NCBI RefSeq assembly: GCF_001653235.2
Contig: NC_035792.1
Location: 4,526,001-4,590,000 of the forward strand
Origin: Pochonia chlamydosporia 170
Lineage: Eukaryota; Ascomycota; Sordariomycetes; Hypocreales; Clavicipitaceae
Direction of reading: 5' to 3'
DNA: 64,000 nt
Under the pieces are notes generated by a model. It saw only the letters and a list, made by a program, of their open reading frames with translations. It was not told the origin of the DNA and did not search any database. Below, one piece after another: positions 31,986-42,360 of the stretch. How positions within the stretch are numbered: the first letter of the stretch is position 1; each line of letters opens with the position of its first letter. Position numbers and translations under genes: made by a program.

Positions 31986-33046
31986 ATGGCGTGTCACACT
32001 GCCATGATGGACGAACAACACAGCAGACTTCTTAGTTCAGAGTCATTACCCAACGACGAAACTCTTCATATTTGGGACAAACATGAGGTCGCAAAACGGA
32101 AGCGTACCCAACGACTTCACATCGGGCTGTTGTACTTTGCAAATGTTCTTCTCATGACGGCAGTCATTGTACTGTGTATAAGCAAGGATAATTGCCAGGA
32201 CCCAAGCCTCAAAACATATTGTAGGTCGTTCTTGGTCCTCATGTGGTTATAGAGTTCTCACCAATGTCAACAGCCCCGGCAAACACGGCTGTCGAGTATG
32301 AAGAAATTGTCTTTCACGATATGCCAGGAGAGTGGTCGCCATACTTTGGAAAGCCTACGGATGAAAAGGACGAACTTTGGGATCAATTGTACACAGGTAA
32401 AGTCTTTGCACATAACCCTGCGCCAGTAGTGGCCTCGCTAACATAAACATGTGGGAACAGGAACAGGTATTTTGAGGTTCACGCCAGAGGAAACGAAGAA
32501 AATGCCAAATGAGACGGTTGCAATTCCAGGTCCGGATGGCGATGGCGGAATATATGATCTTGAGGTGTTTCATGAACTTCACTGCTTGGTAAGACTGACT
32601 CTCTGCGAGTGGCCCGTAACAACAAGAAGGGATCAAGTTTTGGTGTTGATTTGCTAGCCAGAATGCTATGAGAAAGACTCTTTTTCCAGAGCGATATCCT
32701 GGTTTCGCTCTGTACCATCCAAACGGCACAAAAGACGACTTTATCGAGATTCATCATAGTACGTCTCACCGGTACTTATCGTCAAGCCTGTTCTGCGATA
32801 AAATAAGTATGCTAATTGACAGTAGGCCATTGCATTGACCGTTTGCGACAAGGCGTCCAATGCGCGGGGAACATAGGAGCCAATTATTATTATTGGAACA
32901 CTGACGCGAATAAATGGATGGTGAATATGCAATCTACACATACGTGTCGCAAGTTCGAAACATTACAGAAGTGGGCGCGGTCTAGAGACTTTACAAAGTG
33001 GGATCCCAAAGTGAGAAGTCATAGTACAGAGAGAATTGGAGGTTAG
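31986..33046 (+). CDS. UstYa-family (DUF3328) oxidase-like protein C
   Basis: Five exons on the plus strand: 31986-32220, 32274-32396, 32461-32588, 32662-32758 and 32823-33046, 268 residues. A basic patch (AKRKRTQR) precedes one transmembrane helix (about 45-65). Family blocks are SPANTAVEYE, ELWDQLY, FHELHC (first HxxHC, 157-161) and HIGHC (194-198) followed by IDRLRQGVQCAGNI. The acceptor of intron 2 is a six-base tandem (CAGGAACAG), so two isoforms differing by two residues are possible. The only UstYa-like gene here on the plus strand, it converges on gene D with less than 190 nt between stop codons. Confidence 0.88.
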
Positions 33047-33234
33047 GCAACATGTAAAGCAATACGTAGACACAAATCCGTGCTTCTTTCTTTTCTTTTA
33101 TAGCTTAGATCTGGCCGAGGAGGCTTACTGTACGAATAAGACTCTAATGTGAAATTCCATTTGTTGTGAGCGAGAGATCTCTATTGTCATGATTCAGGAA
33201 ACTCAAAGAATGTTTTGCCTGCCACCAACTCGAC

Positions 33235-34394
33235 TCAACTCATGGGAAAGTCGGCAGTTCGTGCACCGCACCCGTCTTGGACACCCTCCTGACAATGGAA
33301 GCAGCATGCTTCTCGGCTTTTTCCAAAATGGCTACAGGATCTCGACATCGGTGCTACTCCCGAGTTAGACACACGGCATTCAGGAAGCTAGGGTGAGACA
33401 TGTACGTCTTCACTCACTATTGTGCTAAAGTCAGGGTATGGCGCAGGACCGACATCTCTAACCCAATGAAACATGATCAACCCCATGTCACCGTTACACA
33501 TCAATACTTGGCGCAGAATATCGATGCAGTGGTCCGTATGTCTCCGCAGTGAGCTTGCGCGGTCGAATGTCCAGGCATGGTCTCTGGTCTTGTAATAGTC
33601 GACATGCGTCCATTTCCGGAGCATATTCTTGTTATTGCACTCGGGTTAGTAAAGCTTGGTATTCATCTCCGTCTCCTGGATGAGAAACTAGGAGCTGCTT
33701 GTGGAAGGGAAGAAGATACCAAACAATGGAGCTGATGGAACATTTCCAAGGTCGCCATTCCGCCGCCGCCATTCTCCTTGCCGAGATCAGCGACTGTGGC
33801 AGTAGATACGACATTGCCCGATTCCCTCATTTCCTGCTCTGTCGCAGCAAGTACTATTGAGGTGCCGTCGATCCATTCTGAAAGAATTAGTTAGTGGCCG
33901 TTGACAAATCGAAGAGTCAGGTGAGGTACACAAACTGTTGTGTGTGAAGCGGTTCCAGGCCTCATCCAGTTCATCACTCGGCGGGCCCATGAACACGTTG
34001 GTTGCATTGATCGACCCGTCGAAACGATGCCAGTGGCGAGGGGCAAGGCTTCTTGCGGGGCCTGCATGAAGGAAATTTCTGGTTAGCTTGAATTGTTGAA
34101 GTTGAGGTTCCATGCATGTATGGGTGTTGGTTTGTCAAGTGTGTGCTCACCCCAAGCTAAGTCGGACTCTACACATGGGCGACCAGTGCCAATGTAGTAT
34201 CTGGTCAGAATGATGCCAAGAAAAAAGGCAACAAGGACTGATCCAGACCATATCAGAGATAGCAAGAGCAAACTTGGTGTAATTTGCTTGTGCGGCGAAT
34301 GTTGTTCCCAGCTGTCGCGGTCCCTCACTTCAAACGATGGAGAGCGAGGTTGATGGACCTTTTGGTAAGGGCTTTTCTTGAAGATGGAGAACAT
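33235..34394 (-). CDS. UstYa-family (DUF3328) oxidase-like protein D
   Basis: Five exons on the minus strand: 34394-34151, 34061-33936, 33877-33720, 33627-33418 and 33354-33235, 285 residues. One transmembrane helix (about 41-63) follows a basic/polar tail. Family blocks are PPSDELDEAWNRF, FHQLHC (171-175) and HTDHC (206-210) followed by IDILRQVLMCNGDM, and then a Cys-bearing C-terminal stretch (HRCRDPVAILEKAEK). The HCL/NMLRKW splice junction has a TACTAAC branch point. Together with A-C it gives four divergent UstYa-type proteins, as in clusters that make several crosslinks. Confidence 0.9.
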
Positions 34395-34980
34395 AGTATG
34401 GCCTCGAGACTTCTTTCGTGAGGTGACAAATGATCGAATCGGGTAAGAACAGAAAAGAATTTTGTTGATCTGAGAATGTAAGCCAGAGCTCTCCCGGCGC
34501 TGTCGATGTGGATGTAGGAGAGATGGTCTACATGCCACCCGAGGGACGGGACACTTTCAAAGATGTCTCGAGTCTCGGTTCTAGATTTGAGGTCAGCACT
34601 TGGCCAAGTTGAGCCCAGAAACACCAACGGCATGTGCCAATGGGCCAAGTCGGTCTGCATTTCCAACAGACACCCATCCTACCTCGTTGCTTTTTCCTTG
34701 ACATGAATATACGTATTTGGGCAAACTTGCCCCCAAATGTCTCTTTAGACCAGATAGTGATTCCCCACGAGGTTCATGGCAGGCTATGGCAATCCAAAGC
34801 CATTCCATGTACGATTTTATCCGGTCTATTCCACATGCAGCGCTTAGCTCACCGCCCCCTACATGTACTTACACGTAGAAGCGACAATACATCACATGCA
34901 TACATATGCCTATCCCAACGTGCCGTCTCAGCCTTTGAGTTACCAGGCACCTTGGCTTGTTTCCTCGTTCTCTGCTTCTG
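34395..34980. promoter_or_regulatory. Divergent promoter between UstYa-like gene D and the amine oxidase gene
   Basis: About 590 nt between two divergent genes of the cluster, likely containing both promoters. No other gene is supported. Confidence 0.5.
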
Positions 34981-36963
34981 ATGGCATTCAAACTCCTCTT
35001 TGGCCGCTTGCTTGGCCTGCTCACCGTCTTGAAAGCATTTGCTTCTGCGGACAGGGTGCCTTCGGCCGTAGAGAGTCGTAGTAAGGACGTCAATGCAACA
35101 TACTTACCAACCAAAGCCCCATATGTCAACATCTTTGCCCACCTCTCGGACGAGGAGGATGAAGCTGTACGGTTGTTCCTGAACACAACTTCAAGCACCT
35201 TAGGGTAAGAAACCAATCTCAAATCCGTCTCAGGCCGAAACTGATTAGAATAGCGTCGGAAACTTCACCAAAATATGGTCACTCAACACACTTCCACCGA
35301 ACAAAACCGTGGCGGTAGCCTATCTAGATGGCAAAACGCCGCAACCACCGCGGTACGCTCAAGCGACACTCAGATTCGAGTGCTACATTCAAGAATGGAT
35401 GATTGGGCCTCTTCCCATTAGCAATGAGACATTAGCCAGGCCATTGGACTACATGTACAATGGGAACGCTACGATGGAGTTTCCAAACTGTGTGCAGCGC
35501 GAACCGTTCGAGGGTTTGACCAGCCCTAACGAGACTGTCGAATGGAATGGGCAAACGTTGCCTCACGATGATCTGACGGCTCCGATTGCTGTGGCTCCTG
35601 ACGGGGCGAGATATGAGTTTGATCCTGTGCAGAACTACATTTCATGGAGTACGTGTGTTTCCTGACTCCCAACTCTCTACCTCAACACTCATTTGGCATG
35701 TTCAACCACAGCTAATATAATCCAGTGGATTTCTCATTTCTTGCTGCCCTCAGCCATACCGGCGTCGGTCTTTATGACATCCGTTTCAAGGGCCAAAGGA
35801 TCGTATACGAGGTCGTGCTCCAGGAAGCCATGTCTCACTACGCAGGTATTGATCAGCTGGCGTCTGAAACAGTGTATCTGGACACAATGCTCAAATGGAA
35901 GCCCGGGAAGCTCGTACCAGGTTTCGATTGCCCTAGCTACGCCACTTACACCGATCTTTTCTGCCTGTTCGAATACCCAAAAGATTTCCCTCTCCAGAGA
36001 CACACTGAGGGCTACTACCACGTCACCAAGAACATTGCATTTTTGGTGCGCAGCGTCGTAACAATTGGAAATTACGACTATCAAATAACCTTTGAGTTCG
36101 GACTGGACGGTTCGATTCAAGTCCTTGCGAGAGCGAGTGGCTATATAGCCTGGGCGCCGTGGAATGACACGGCCGAAGATGCAGCGTACGGTTTCAAGAT
36201 CCGCGACGACTGGTCGGGAGCTATGCATGACCATGTATTGAACTTTAAGCTCGATCTTGATGTCAATGGCTCAACAAACAGTCTTTACAAGACTGAGTTT
36301 AAGCCATACAAGCGGAAAGTTCCATGGTCAAACAGCACAATCAACACCATGAAGCTTGAGCGTAGCATCATCATGAATGAAAACCAGGGACAGATAGACT
36401 GGGCGCCAAACTCAGCTGCAACGTATGCTGTGGTCAACTGCGACATACCAAATCAATACGGAGAGTGTCCAGGATGGAAGATCTATCCATCAACAGGCGC
36501 CAGCATTTCTCTCACGGTTCAGAATTCGACGATGCTAGGTAAAGCCGGGCACTGGGCCACTCATCCACTCTTCGCAGTAAAGCGCAAGGACTCGGAGCAA
36601 ACAGCTTCCTACATGTGGAACTACTATAACATCCAGCAACCGCTGGTGGATTTCAGCACCTTCTTTGACGGAGAGTCGCTTGATCGGGAGGATATTGTTT
36701 TGTATTTCAACTTGGGAATGCACCATCTTCCTGATACTTTTGACATGCCTAATACTTTGTTCAGCGGAGCGCAGTCTGGTATTACTATCAGGCCACAGAA
36801 CTATGGCAACTCTAATCCTTCGTTGGCGACAAAGCAGATGGTTCACGTAGCAGAGGATGGGAAGAGTGTAAAGTACTATGGGCAGAAGATGGCATCAGGG
36901 ACACTTAACTTGGACGCGACAAATCCTGACTTGTCGAGAGGTTTTTTACGGGCTGAGAGGTAA
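34981..36963 (+). CDS. Copper amine oxidase (topaquinone enzyme), secretory
   Basis: Three exons: 34981-35204, 35254-35648 and 35726-36963, 618 residues. The first 22 or so residues (MAFKLLFGRLLGLLTVLKAF) look like a signal peptide. The enzyme deaminates primary amines to aldehydes with H2O2 release. Motifs seen: the cofactor-forming Tyr in TIGNYDY (Y323), likely catalytic Asp in YLD (D259), two copper His in MHDHVLNFKLDLDVNG (H374 and H376) and the third in LGMHHLPDTFDMPNT (H539 or H540). The sequence is closest in style to animal diamine-oxidase-type enzymes (PGFDCPSYATY). In the victorin RiPP cluster a copper amine oxidase (VicK) modifies the peptide; its position in this cluster suggests the same kind of role. 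The exon junctions fit well. Confidence 0.9.
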
Positions 36964-38529
36964 ACTCTAACTACTTTCACATAGATATTATACCTTGTAA
37001 AGCCTTTTGTGAAGCATTGGGTGGCCTCAGAGAAGCCACAGTATTGTGTCATGGCCAACAGATAATGAATCAGATATCCAAGCACATGAACAATGCTCAC
37101 CATACGAGAAAGCTCTAAACATGTCAAGGTGCATCAATGAAGAACTGAAACATTACTGGCCCGGTATTTCTGATGAATGTGCTGAGCTAGTACCGAAAGC
37201 AATGAATGTCTTATCTGATACCTGAGACCCTCGTGCAAACAAAGACTCGGTCCAGACTACTATCGGGTCTCAAAACGCCCGTGGTTGTGATCGTCAACCA
37301 GTGTTGCTGCCAAGGCCAGCTTGACACCACGATAACCTTCAACTTCCTATTATGGAAGTAACCGAAATCTGTGTGATGAAGACTTGCAGGTCTAGAATCT
37401 CTCTGCATTCTGCATTTTGGTGTTGTCCTTCCATGGGCCAAGTCTCTGGCCGCCAACACTCTGCGATGGAAGCGGCAAGATATCCCGGTGAGACATCGCA
37501 GGTGGCTATTTGACGGGATGGAATACACTAATGCCCGGTCGGCAGCTCTACAGGGTTTAATGATTGATCCAGCAGGATTTACAGTATGGTGCCATCGTTG
37601 ATCTAACCCGCGCCTCCCCGCGCGGCACATTTGCCGAACCACCCAGAATAGGCAAATGCCGCGAAACACCTAGACTCGCGATTATTCTGATTACTTGGCA
37701 TTTTCTGAGACTCGGCTACATCTGTGAAGTGACTAGCACAAGACAATAAAATGCTGCAGTATGACACACCGCCGGGAAGTCGAGCATTCGCGGCTTGGTC
37801 GTTGCCGCAAGGGCAGGAGAGAATCAATAGTATTCCGACTATGGTTAGTTCGTACTCGGCAGAAGCGGGCAAGCTGCAGGTCTAATATAGCTCGTTCATG
37901 CATCTTCATGTAAAGCCTGTTGGTACATTGACGACTTGTACCTCGTCTTGCCGGCTGGTATATACACCCCCTGGCTCAAAATCACCAACTCACTTCCATA
38001 GGGAGCCTCACTAGAGATAGAGTGACAGTTTCCGAAGATGAGAGATTTGTCATACCTGAAGATGCGTAGTGTACCTGTTCCAATCTAGTCTCGCCCCCAT
38101 CATCCGTTCATTCTCGGGTGCGCAGCGCACCATCCACACATGTAGATAGTACACCATCTGCATCAACATCCTCCTAACCCATCACCGCAGATGATGGCTA
38201 TCAGAACCAACGCTGAACACGTTGCGCATCATTAGAAACTACCCAAAACGCAATATGGCAAGGGACGACCAACCACATCACAAGCTTGGCACCAGTGGTC
38301 GACTTTCCGCGAAAGAGGCAGACATTCCCAGCAAGCTTTAGAAACGTCCCCTGCTTTCGTGTGCACCCACAGCCCGAGAACGAAAAAAAGTGACTTACGA
38401 CACTCAGGTATAAAGACCGTGTATCCTATGTCAACTCAAGTACACCCCCCGAGAATAGCCATCTTTCTCATCAGACTCATTTTTTATCTAAAAGGGAAAA
38501 TATCATTCTGTTTCAACTTACTTCCAAAG
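36964..38529. other. Intergenic upstream of the RiPP precursor gene
   Basis: About 1.6 kb with no supportable gene. Frames of up to 152 codons on the minus strand lack domain features. The right end is the precursor promoter. Confidence 0.55.
38409..38414 (+). promoter_or_regulatory. TATA box of the RiPP precursor gene
   Basis: TATAAA lies about 120 nt before the precursor ATG at 38530. This is in keeping with strong expression of a peptide precursor. Confidence 0.55.
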
Positions 38530-38993
38530 ATGCCTTCTCTTTCCAAGATTGTCATCCTTCTCGCGGCAGTTCAGCCCCTGTTGGCTGCTCCCGTTCTCGA
38601 TACTTCTGTCCAGCCACGGGTATGACCGCTTCCTTCCCATGTCCTTTGATATAAAAGCTAAAGGTGTACTTGAAGGATGCTGTCCAGAATGACGTTGATG
38701 CCGCCAAGCTGCGCAGCTACTGGCCCCGGAACGAGAATGATGTTGATGCTGCCAAGCTTCGGACCTACTGGCCGCGCGAAGCAAACGATGTTGACGCCGC
38801 CAAACTTCGCAGCTATTGGCCTCGTGACGTGAATGATGTCGATGCGGCCAAACTCCGAAGTTACTGGCCTCGTGAAGCAAACGACGTCGACGCTGCCAAA
38901 CTTCGGAGTTACTGGCCTCGTGACGGTAATGATGTTGATGCCGCTAAACTTCGCAGCTACTGGCCGCGTGAGGACGCTGAGGCCGAGAAATAA
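38530..38993 (+). CDS. Repeat-containing secreted RiPP precursor peptide
   Basis: Two exons: 38530-38619 and 38688-38993, 131 residues; acceptors at 38664 or 38676 are also in frame and would add a few residues. Residues 1-20 (MPSLSKIVILLAAVQPLLA) form a signal peptide, followed by APVLDTSVQPR. Six tandem 16-residue units follow, NDVDAAKLR[S/T]YWPR plus two variable residues (NE, EA, DV, EA, DG, ED), and then AEAEK. This architecture (signal, tandem cores, protease sites) is that of the dikaritin precursors such as UstA and PhomA. There is no KR or RR site; the Pro-Arg ending each unit is an accepted Kex2 site. Tyr and Trp (and Lys) in each unit are candidates for crosslinking. It lies between the amine oxidase and the S41 peptidase. 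The exact core boundaries are unknown. Confidence 0.88.
38688..38975 (+). repeat. Six 48-nt coding repeats in the precursor gene
   Basis: Units start at 38688, 38736, 38784, 38832, 38880 and 38928. They encode the same 14-residue core with one conservative change (Ser/Thr), while third codon positions differ. Units 1 and 6, for instance, differ at six synonymous sites and no replacement site over the 14 codons. Confidence 0.93.
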
Positions 38994-39520
38994 ATGCTAG
39001 CACACTCTGTGGGAGTCTTGGAACCAACCAGTTGCTCACCGAAATATGGCAACCAGGCTTCGATTATCTATTGCTAGGTTCCTATTCTTCTGAGCTGTTG
39101 TTAGATTGTTAGCTTGATGGATATTGTAACTTGACCAAGATTGCTGAGAGCTCGTAAACATATCTTTCTGGGTTTAGATAGTAGCGCACGAAGAGTATAT
39201 CAGCTCAATTACACTCTTTTCTCATAACCGAAATCTTGTAAATGCTATGTGATTATTGTTTCCATTGAAGCCAGTTTTAAGGAACACATGAAGTTTGATG
39301 AAGAACAATATCAGCAGCGTATGTATGGGCTGAAATCACATGGCCAGGCAAATTATTCTTAATCCTAGCAAGCTATTTCGAAAACGAATCTCCAGATATT
39401 ACGATTCGATTCTCTACTCCTTCACACCACACGACCAGCTTCGGCTCCCCAGCCCACACGTGCCGATGCATCGTTTGACCACCTTCTAGATTGGAGCCCT
39501 TTACGCAATTCTTCTCAAGC
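38994..39520. other. Intergenic between the precursor and peptidase genes
   Basis: About 530 nt with no supportable gene; it must contain the precursor 3' UTR and the peptidase promoter. Confidence 0.55.
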
Positions 39521-41875
39521 ATGCATTTCAAAATCATCGTCACAATTTTAATACGGGCTGCCCAAAGTTTAGGCGAGCCATGCGCCGAAGTATCAGCATC
39601 ATGGGCAGCCCAAGCCACTGCGCCCTTCACCCGCGACTACAGAGCTCAAGTCCCAGCTCGACTCGCAATCGACTGTCTCACGTCTGTGCCTGTCGATGTT
39701 GAAGGCGACATCAAAGAAATTGAAGAGCTGAAGAATTTCCTACAATTCCAATCGACGCTCAGCTACTTGAAAGAAGGTCACTACGCCAACATCCCAGAAG
39801 AAGTGCACAACCAGCCTCTAGACCTGCTTAGCCGATTAGACGACGTAGCAGAGTCGATCAGAAATAGAACATTTAAAGACGAGTTCGCCGTGCAGCTTGC
39901 TATCCACAACTTATTCAGGCAGAGCGGTGACTTCCACCTTCGCTTTCGACCAGACATGCAGGAGATTTTCCTCTTTGTCAGACCTGAAAGCAAGCTGGTC
40001 TCGTTATCTGAGGATGGAGTAGCATTGCCACAGCTCTATCTTCTGTCGGACTTGGAGAGGGATACAAAAATTTCGTATTCTGCTCTGAAGACGATCAACG
40101 GAGAGGACGCGAGCCAGTATCTTGAGAGGTTATGGACGCACAATGTGTATCATGATGCGGACGCTCGATACAATAGCTTCTTTCCTAATCCAGCGGCTCA
40201 GGCTCTGGGTATGGATAGTGGTGGGCAATTCTATCTCACGCAGGGGCTGTATGATGGCCCGACAACCGAGTTCAAGTTTGTCAATGGCTCGCACGTAGTC
40301 AGGGAGAATGTTGCCATGATTCGTGAGTTTGTCAACTTCTCGGGTGTGAGGGACGGACCATCCTTTTTTGCCAAGTTTTGTCAAGGGAAAATGGGGAGAC
40401 AAGTCAGGGAGACAAGAATCGAGCCATCGAAAAGGTCGAATACAAACACAAGTTCAACATCGTTCCCAATGCCAAAGGGATATCCCCAGCCACTTATCTC
40501 ACAGAGCGGGCTCGCAATTCAGGGCTATCATCTCAACAGCACTAAATATCATGATGTTGCTGTTCTCGCTGTGCCCAGCTTTCAGCCAATTGCAGCCGCA
40601 AAAGATGGAAGAAGTGGCAAAATCAGTGGCTTTCTTGAAGCTCAAAACGTCATCAAGGAGTTTATTGCACAATCAGCACGGGATATGAGAACCAAGCTTA
40701 TCGTTGATTTGCGCGGAAACAGTGGCGGAACAATTGACATGGCATTTGAGTTATTCAAGCAGCTCTTCCCTGGTATTGAACCGTTTGGAGCTTCTAGATC
40801 TCGAGCACATGAAGCTTTTCGACTTTATAGCTCATCGGTTGCCGATCTGGTCAACAATAGGACTCCGACGGTGGTGAATTCACAACTGTACACAGACATG
40901 GCAGGTAGCACGGCGAATGTTGTAGCAAACCTCCTCAATGTCCAAGGGACGCGGTTCAAGGACTTTAAAACATATTACGGTCCATACACCGCCAACAAGG
41001 ACGAATTCACCGCGGCACAAAGATACAACTTTTCCAACCACTTTGGCGGGCATCCACTGGCGCCGTACGTCAACCTCAGCGGCTACGACGAGCACTCCTC
41101 GGCGCGACCACTTCGACTTGATCCTCCGTTCCGCCCTGAGAATATAGTCATACTACAGGACGGGTTTTGCGGATCTGCGTGTGCGATGTTTGCCCAGCTC
41201 ATGGGCGAGCAGGGACACGTACAGACAATTGCGGTTGGTGGTCGGCCTCGAAATGCGCCAATGCAAGGTATAGGCGGGACGAAAGGAGCGCAACTTCTCA
41301 CATTTGACTCGATAATTCGACACATGAGGACGACGGAGGAGATGGTCAAGTTGATGTACGGGGTTCAAGCTGCCATGAACCTAGTTCAGACAACAGCAGT
41401 TGGGAAACTGTTGAATACATCGCAGTTGTATCTTCGTTCGGCGCACTCCAATCCTGATGAGCGGTTGAATGGCGCTGTCAACTCTCTCGATAACTTGAGG
41501 CAAGGCGATGGGAGTAACACACCACTTGAGTTTGTGTACGAGGCAGCGGACTGTCGATTGTTTTACACTAAAGAATCCTTCTTTAATCCGGTTCGACTGT
41601 GGGAGATGTCTGCCACCGTGAAGTGGGGGAATGGAAATGGTGACGGTGATGATGATGATGATGGGAACCGCATGGTAGATTGTGTCGAAGGGAGCATGGG
41701 GCATGCAACGGCCGCAGGTGTCAAGAGGGATGTACCATTTAGTGTGCGAAAGAGAATGGCATGGGATGATAGGATGCAATTCTGGGGCATGGTGTTAATC
41801 GTTGGTACGGCGTGCTTCATGCTGCTGAGTGTCGTTGTGCAGCAGGATTGGCGTTTGCGTTGGCGACGAAGATGA
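39521..41875 (+). CDS. S41-family serine peptidase (UstP-like), membrane-anchored
   Basis: Single exon, 784 residues from the ATG at 39521. A signal peptide (MHFKIIVTILIRAAQS) and one C-terminal hydrophobic helix (FWGMVLIVGTACFMLLSVVV) indicate a lumenal or extracellular enzyme tethered to the membrane. The S41 core has LIVDLRGNSGGTIDMAF and GFCGSACAMFAQLMGE, with Ser552 as the expected nucleophile. In ustiloxin and phomopsin clusters an S41 peptidase (UstP/PhomP) processes the precursor. Its place directly downstream of the precursor, on the same strand, supports that role here. An Asp/Gly run before the C-terminal helix is a likely flexible linker. Confidence 0.87.
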   Translation: MHFKIIVTILIRAAQSLGEPCAEVSASWAAQATAPFTRDYRAQVPARLAIDCLTSVPVDVEGDIKEIEELKNFLQFQSTLSYLKEGHYANIPEEVHNQPLDLLSRLDDVAESIRNRTFKDEFAVQLAIHNLFRQSGDFHLRFRPDMQEIFLFVRPESKLVSLSEDGVALPQLYLLSDLERDTKISYSALKTINGEDASQYLERLWTHNVYHDADARYNSFFPNPAAQALGMDSGGQFYLTQGLYDGPTTEFKFVNGSHVVRENVAMIREFVNFSGVRDGPSFFAKFCQGKMGRQVRETRIEPSKRSNTNTSSTSFPMPKGYPQPLISQSGLAIQGYHLNSTKYHDVAVLAVPSFQPIAAAKDGRSGKISGFLEAQNVIKEFIAQSARDMRTKLIVDLRGNSGGTIDMAFELFKQLFPGIEPFGASRSRAHEAFRLYSSSVADLVNNRTPTVVNSQLYTDMAGSTANVVANLLNVQGTRFKDFKTYYGPYTANKDEFTAAQRYNFSNHFGGHPLAPYVNLSGYDEHSSARPLRLDPPFRPENIVILQDGFCGSACAMFAQLMGEQGHVQTIAVGGRPRNAPMQGIGGTKGAQLLTFDSIIRHMRTTEEMVKLMYGVQAAMNLVQTTAVGKLLNTSQLYLRSAHSNPDERLNGAVNSLDNLRQGDGSNTPLEFVYEAADCRLFYTKESFFNPVRLWEMSATVKWGNGNGDGDDDDDGNRMVDCVEGSMGHATAAGVKRDVPFSVRKRMAWDDRMQFWGMVLIVGTACFMLLSVVVQQDWRLRWRRR

Positions 41876-42360
41876 AGCCAGGATGAGTCTGGTCTGCCAC
41901 TTTAGGTTAGAAGTCATGTTGTGTAGAAAGGCGAGTAGGGTAGACCAGTTTACCCTCTTACTTGATCAACCCGAGAACATTTGATTGCTCACTGCAACTA
42001 AGCCTCGGTGCAACGTTGAAACGCTGTTGGACCGACGGTCAGACACGGCATCTCTGCCAAGACATCTCGACTCTCACGGCCTAGCTTGAATGCGCGTTTG
42101 GTACATCTCCGGTCATGCTGCTCATGAATGTCAAGTATATTTGGGTCTGTGCTGTCCATCATATAAATACGTGGGTTGCTCCTTCCCTTTTCTGCACCAA
42201 GGTCCTCCATCCGTCTACATGAACACCCCATCGCCAACTGCACTCAAGTGCTCTCTCTGTATTGCAACCTAGCAACACCACACTAAATAAATACGATCCA
42301 TTTGCACTTCTTAGACCCTGTTTTGATTCAGGCCAAAAATACATTCACAAAAAGAAGAAA
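41876..42360. promoter_or_regulatory. Intergenic with TATA box of the reductase gene
   Basis: About 485 nt. TATAAAT lies at 42162-42168, roughly 200 nt before the ATG at 42361. No gene is supported. Confidence 0.45.

Noticed and set aside
37211..37669. 152-codon open frame on the minus strand in the cluster
   Set aside because: Arg/Cys-scattered sequence with no family features. It looked like a possible extra cluster gene but lacks support.
38530..38993. Alpha-type mating pheromone precursor
   Set aside because: Sordariomycete pheromone repeats carry a Cys-bearing, usually Trp-rich motif ending in GQPCW-like sequence and KR sites. Here there is no Cys and no dibasic site, and the neighbours are RiPP enzymes.
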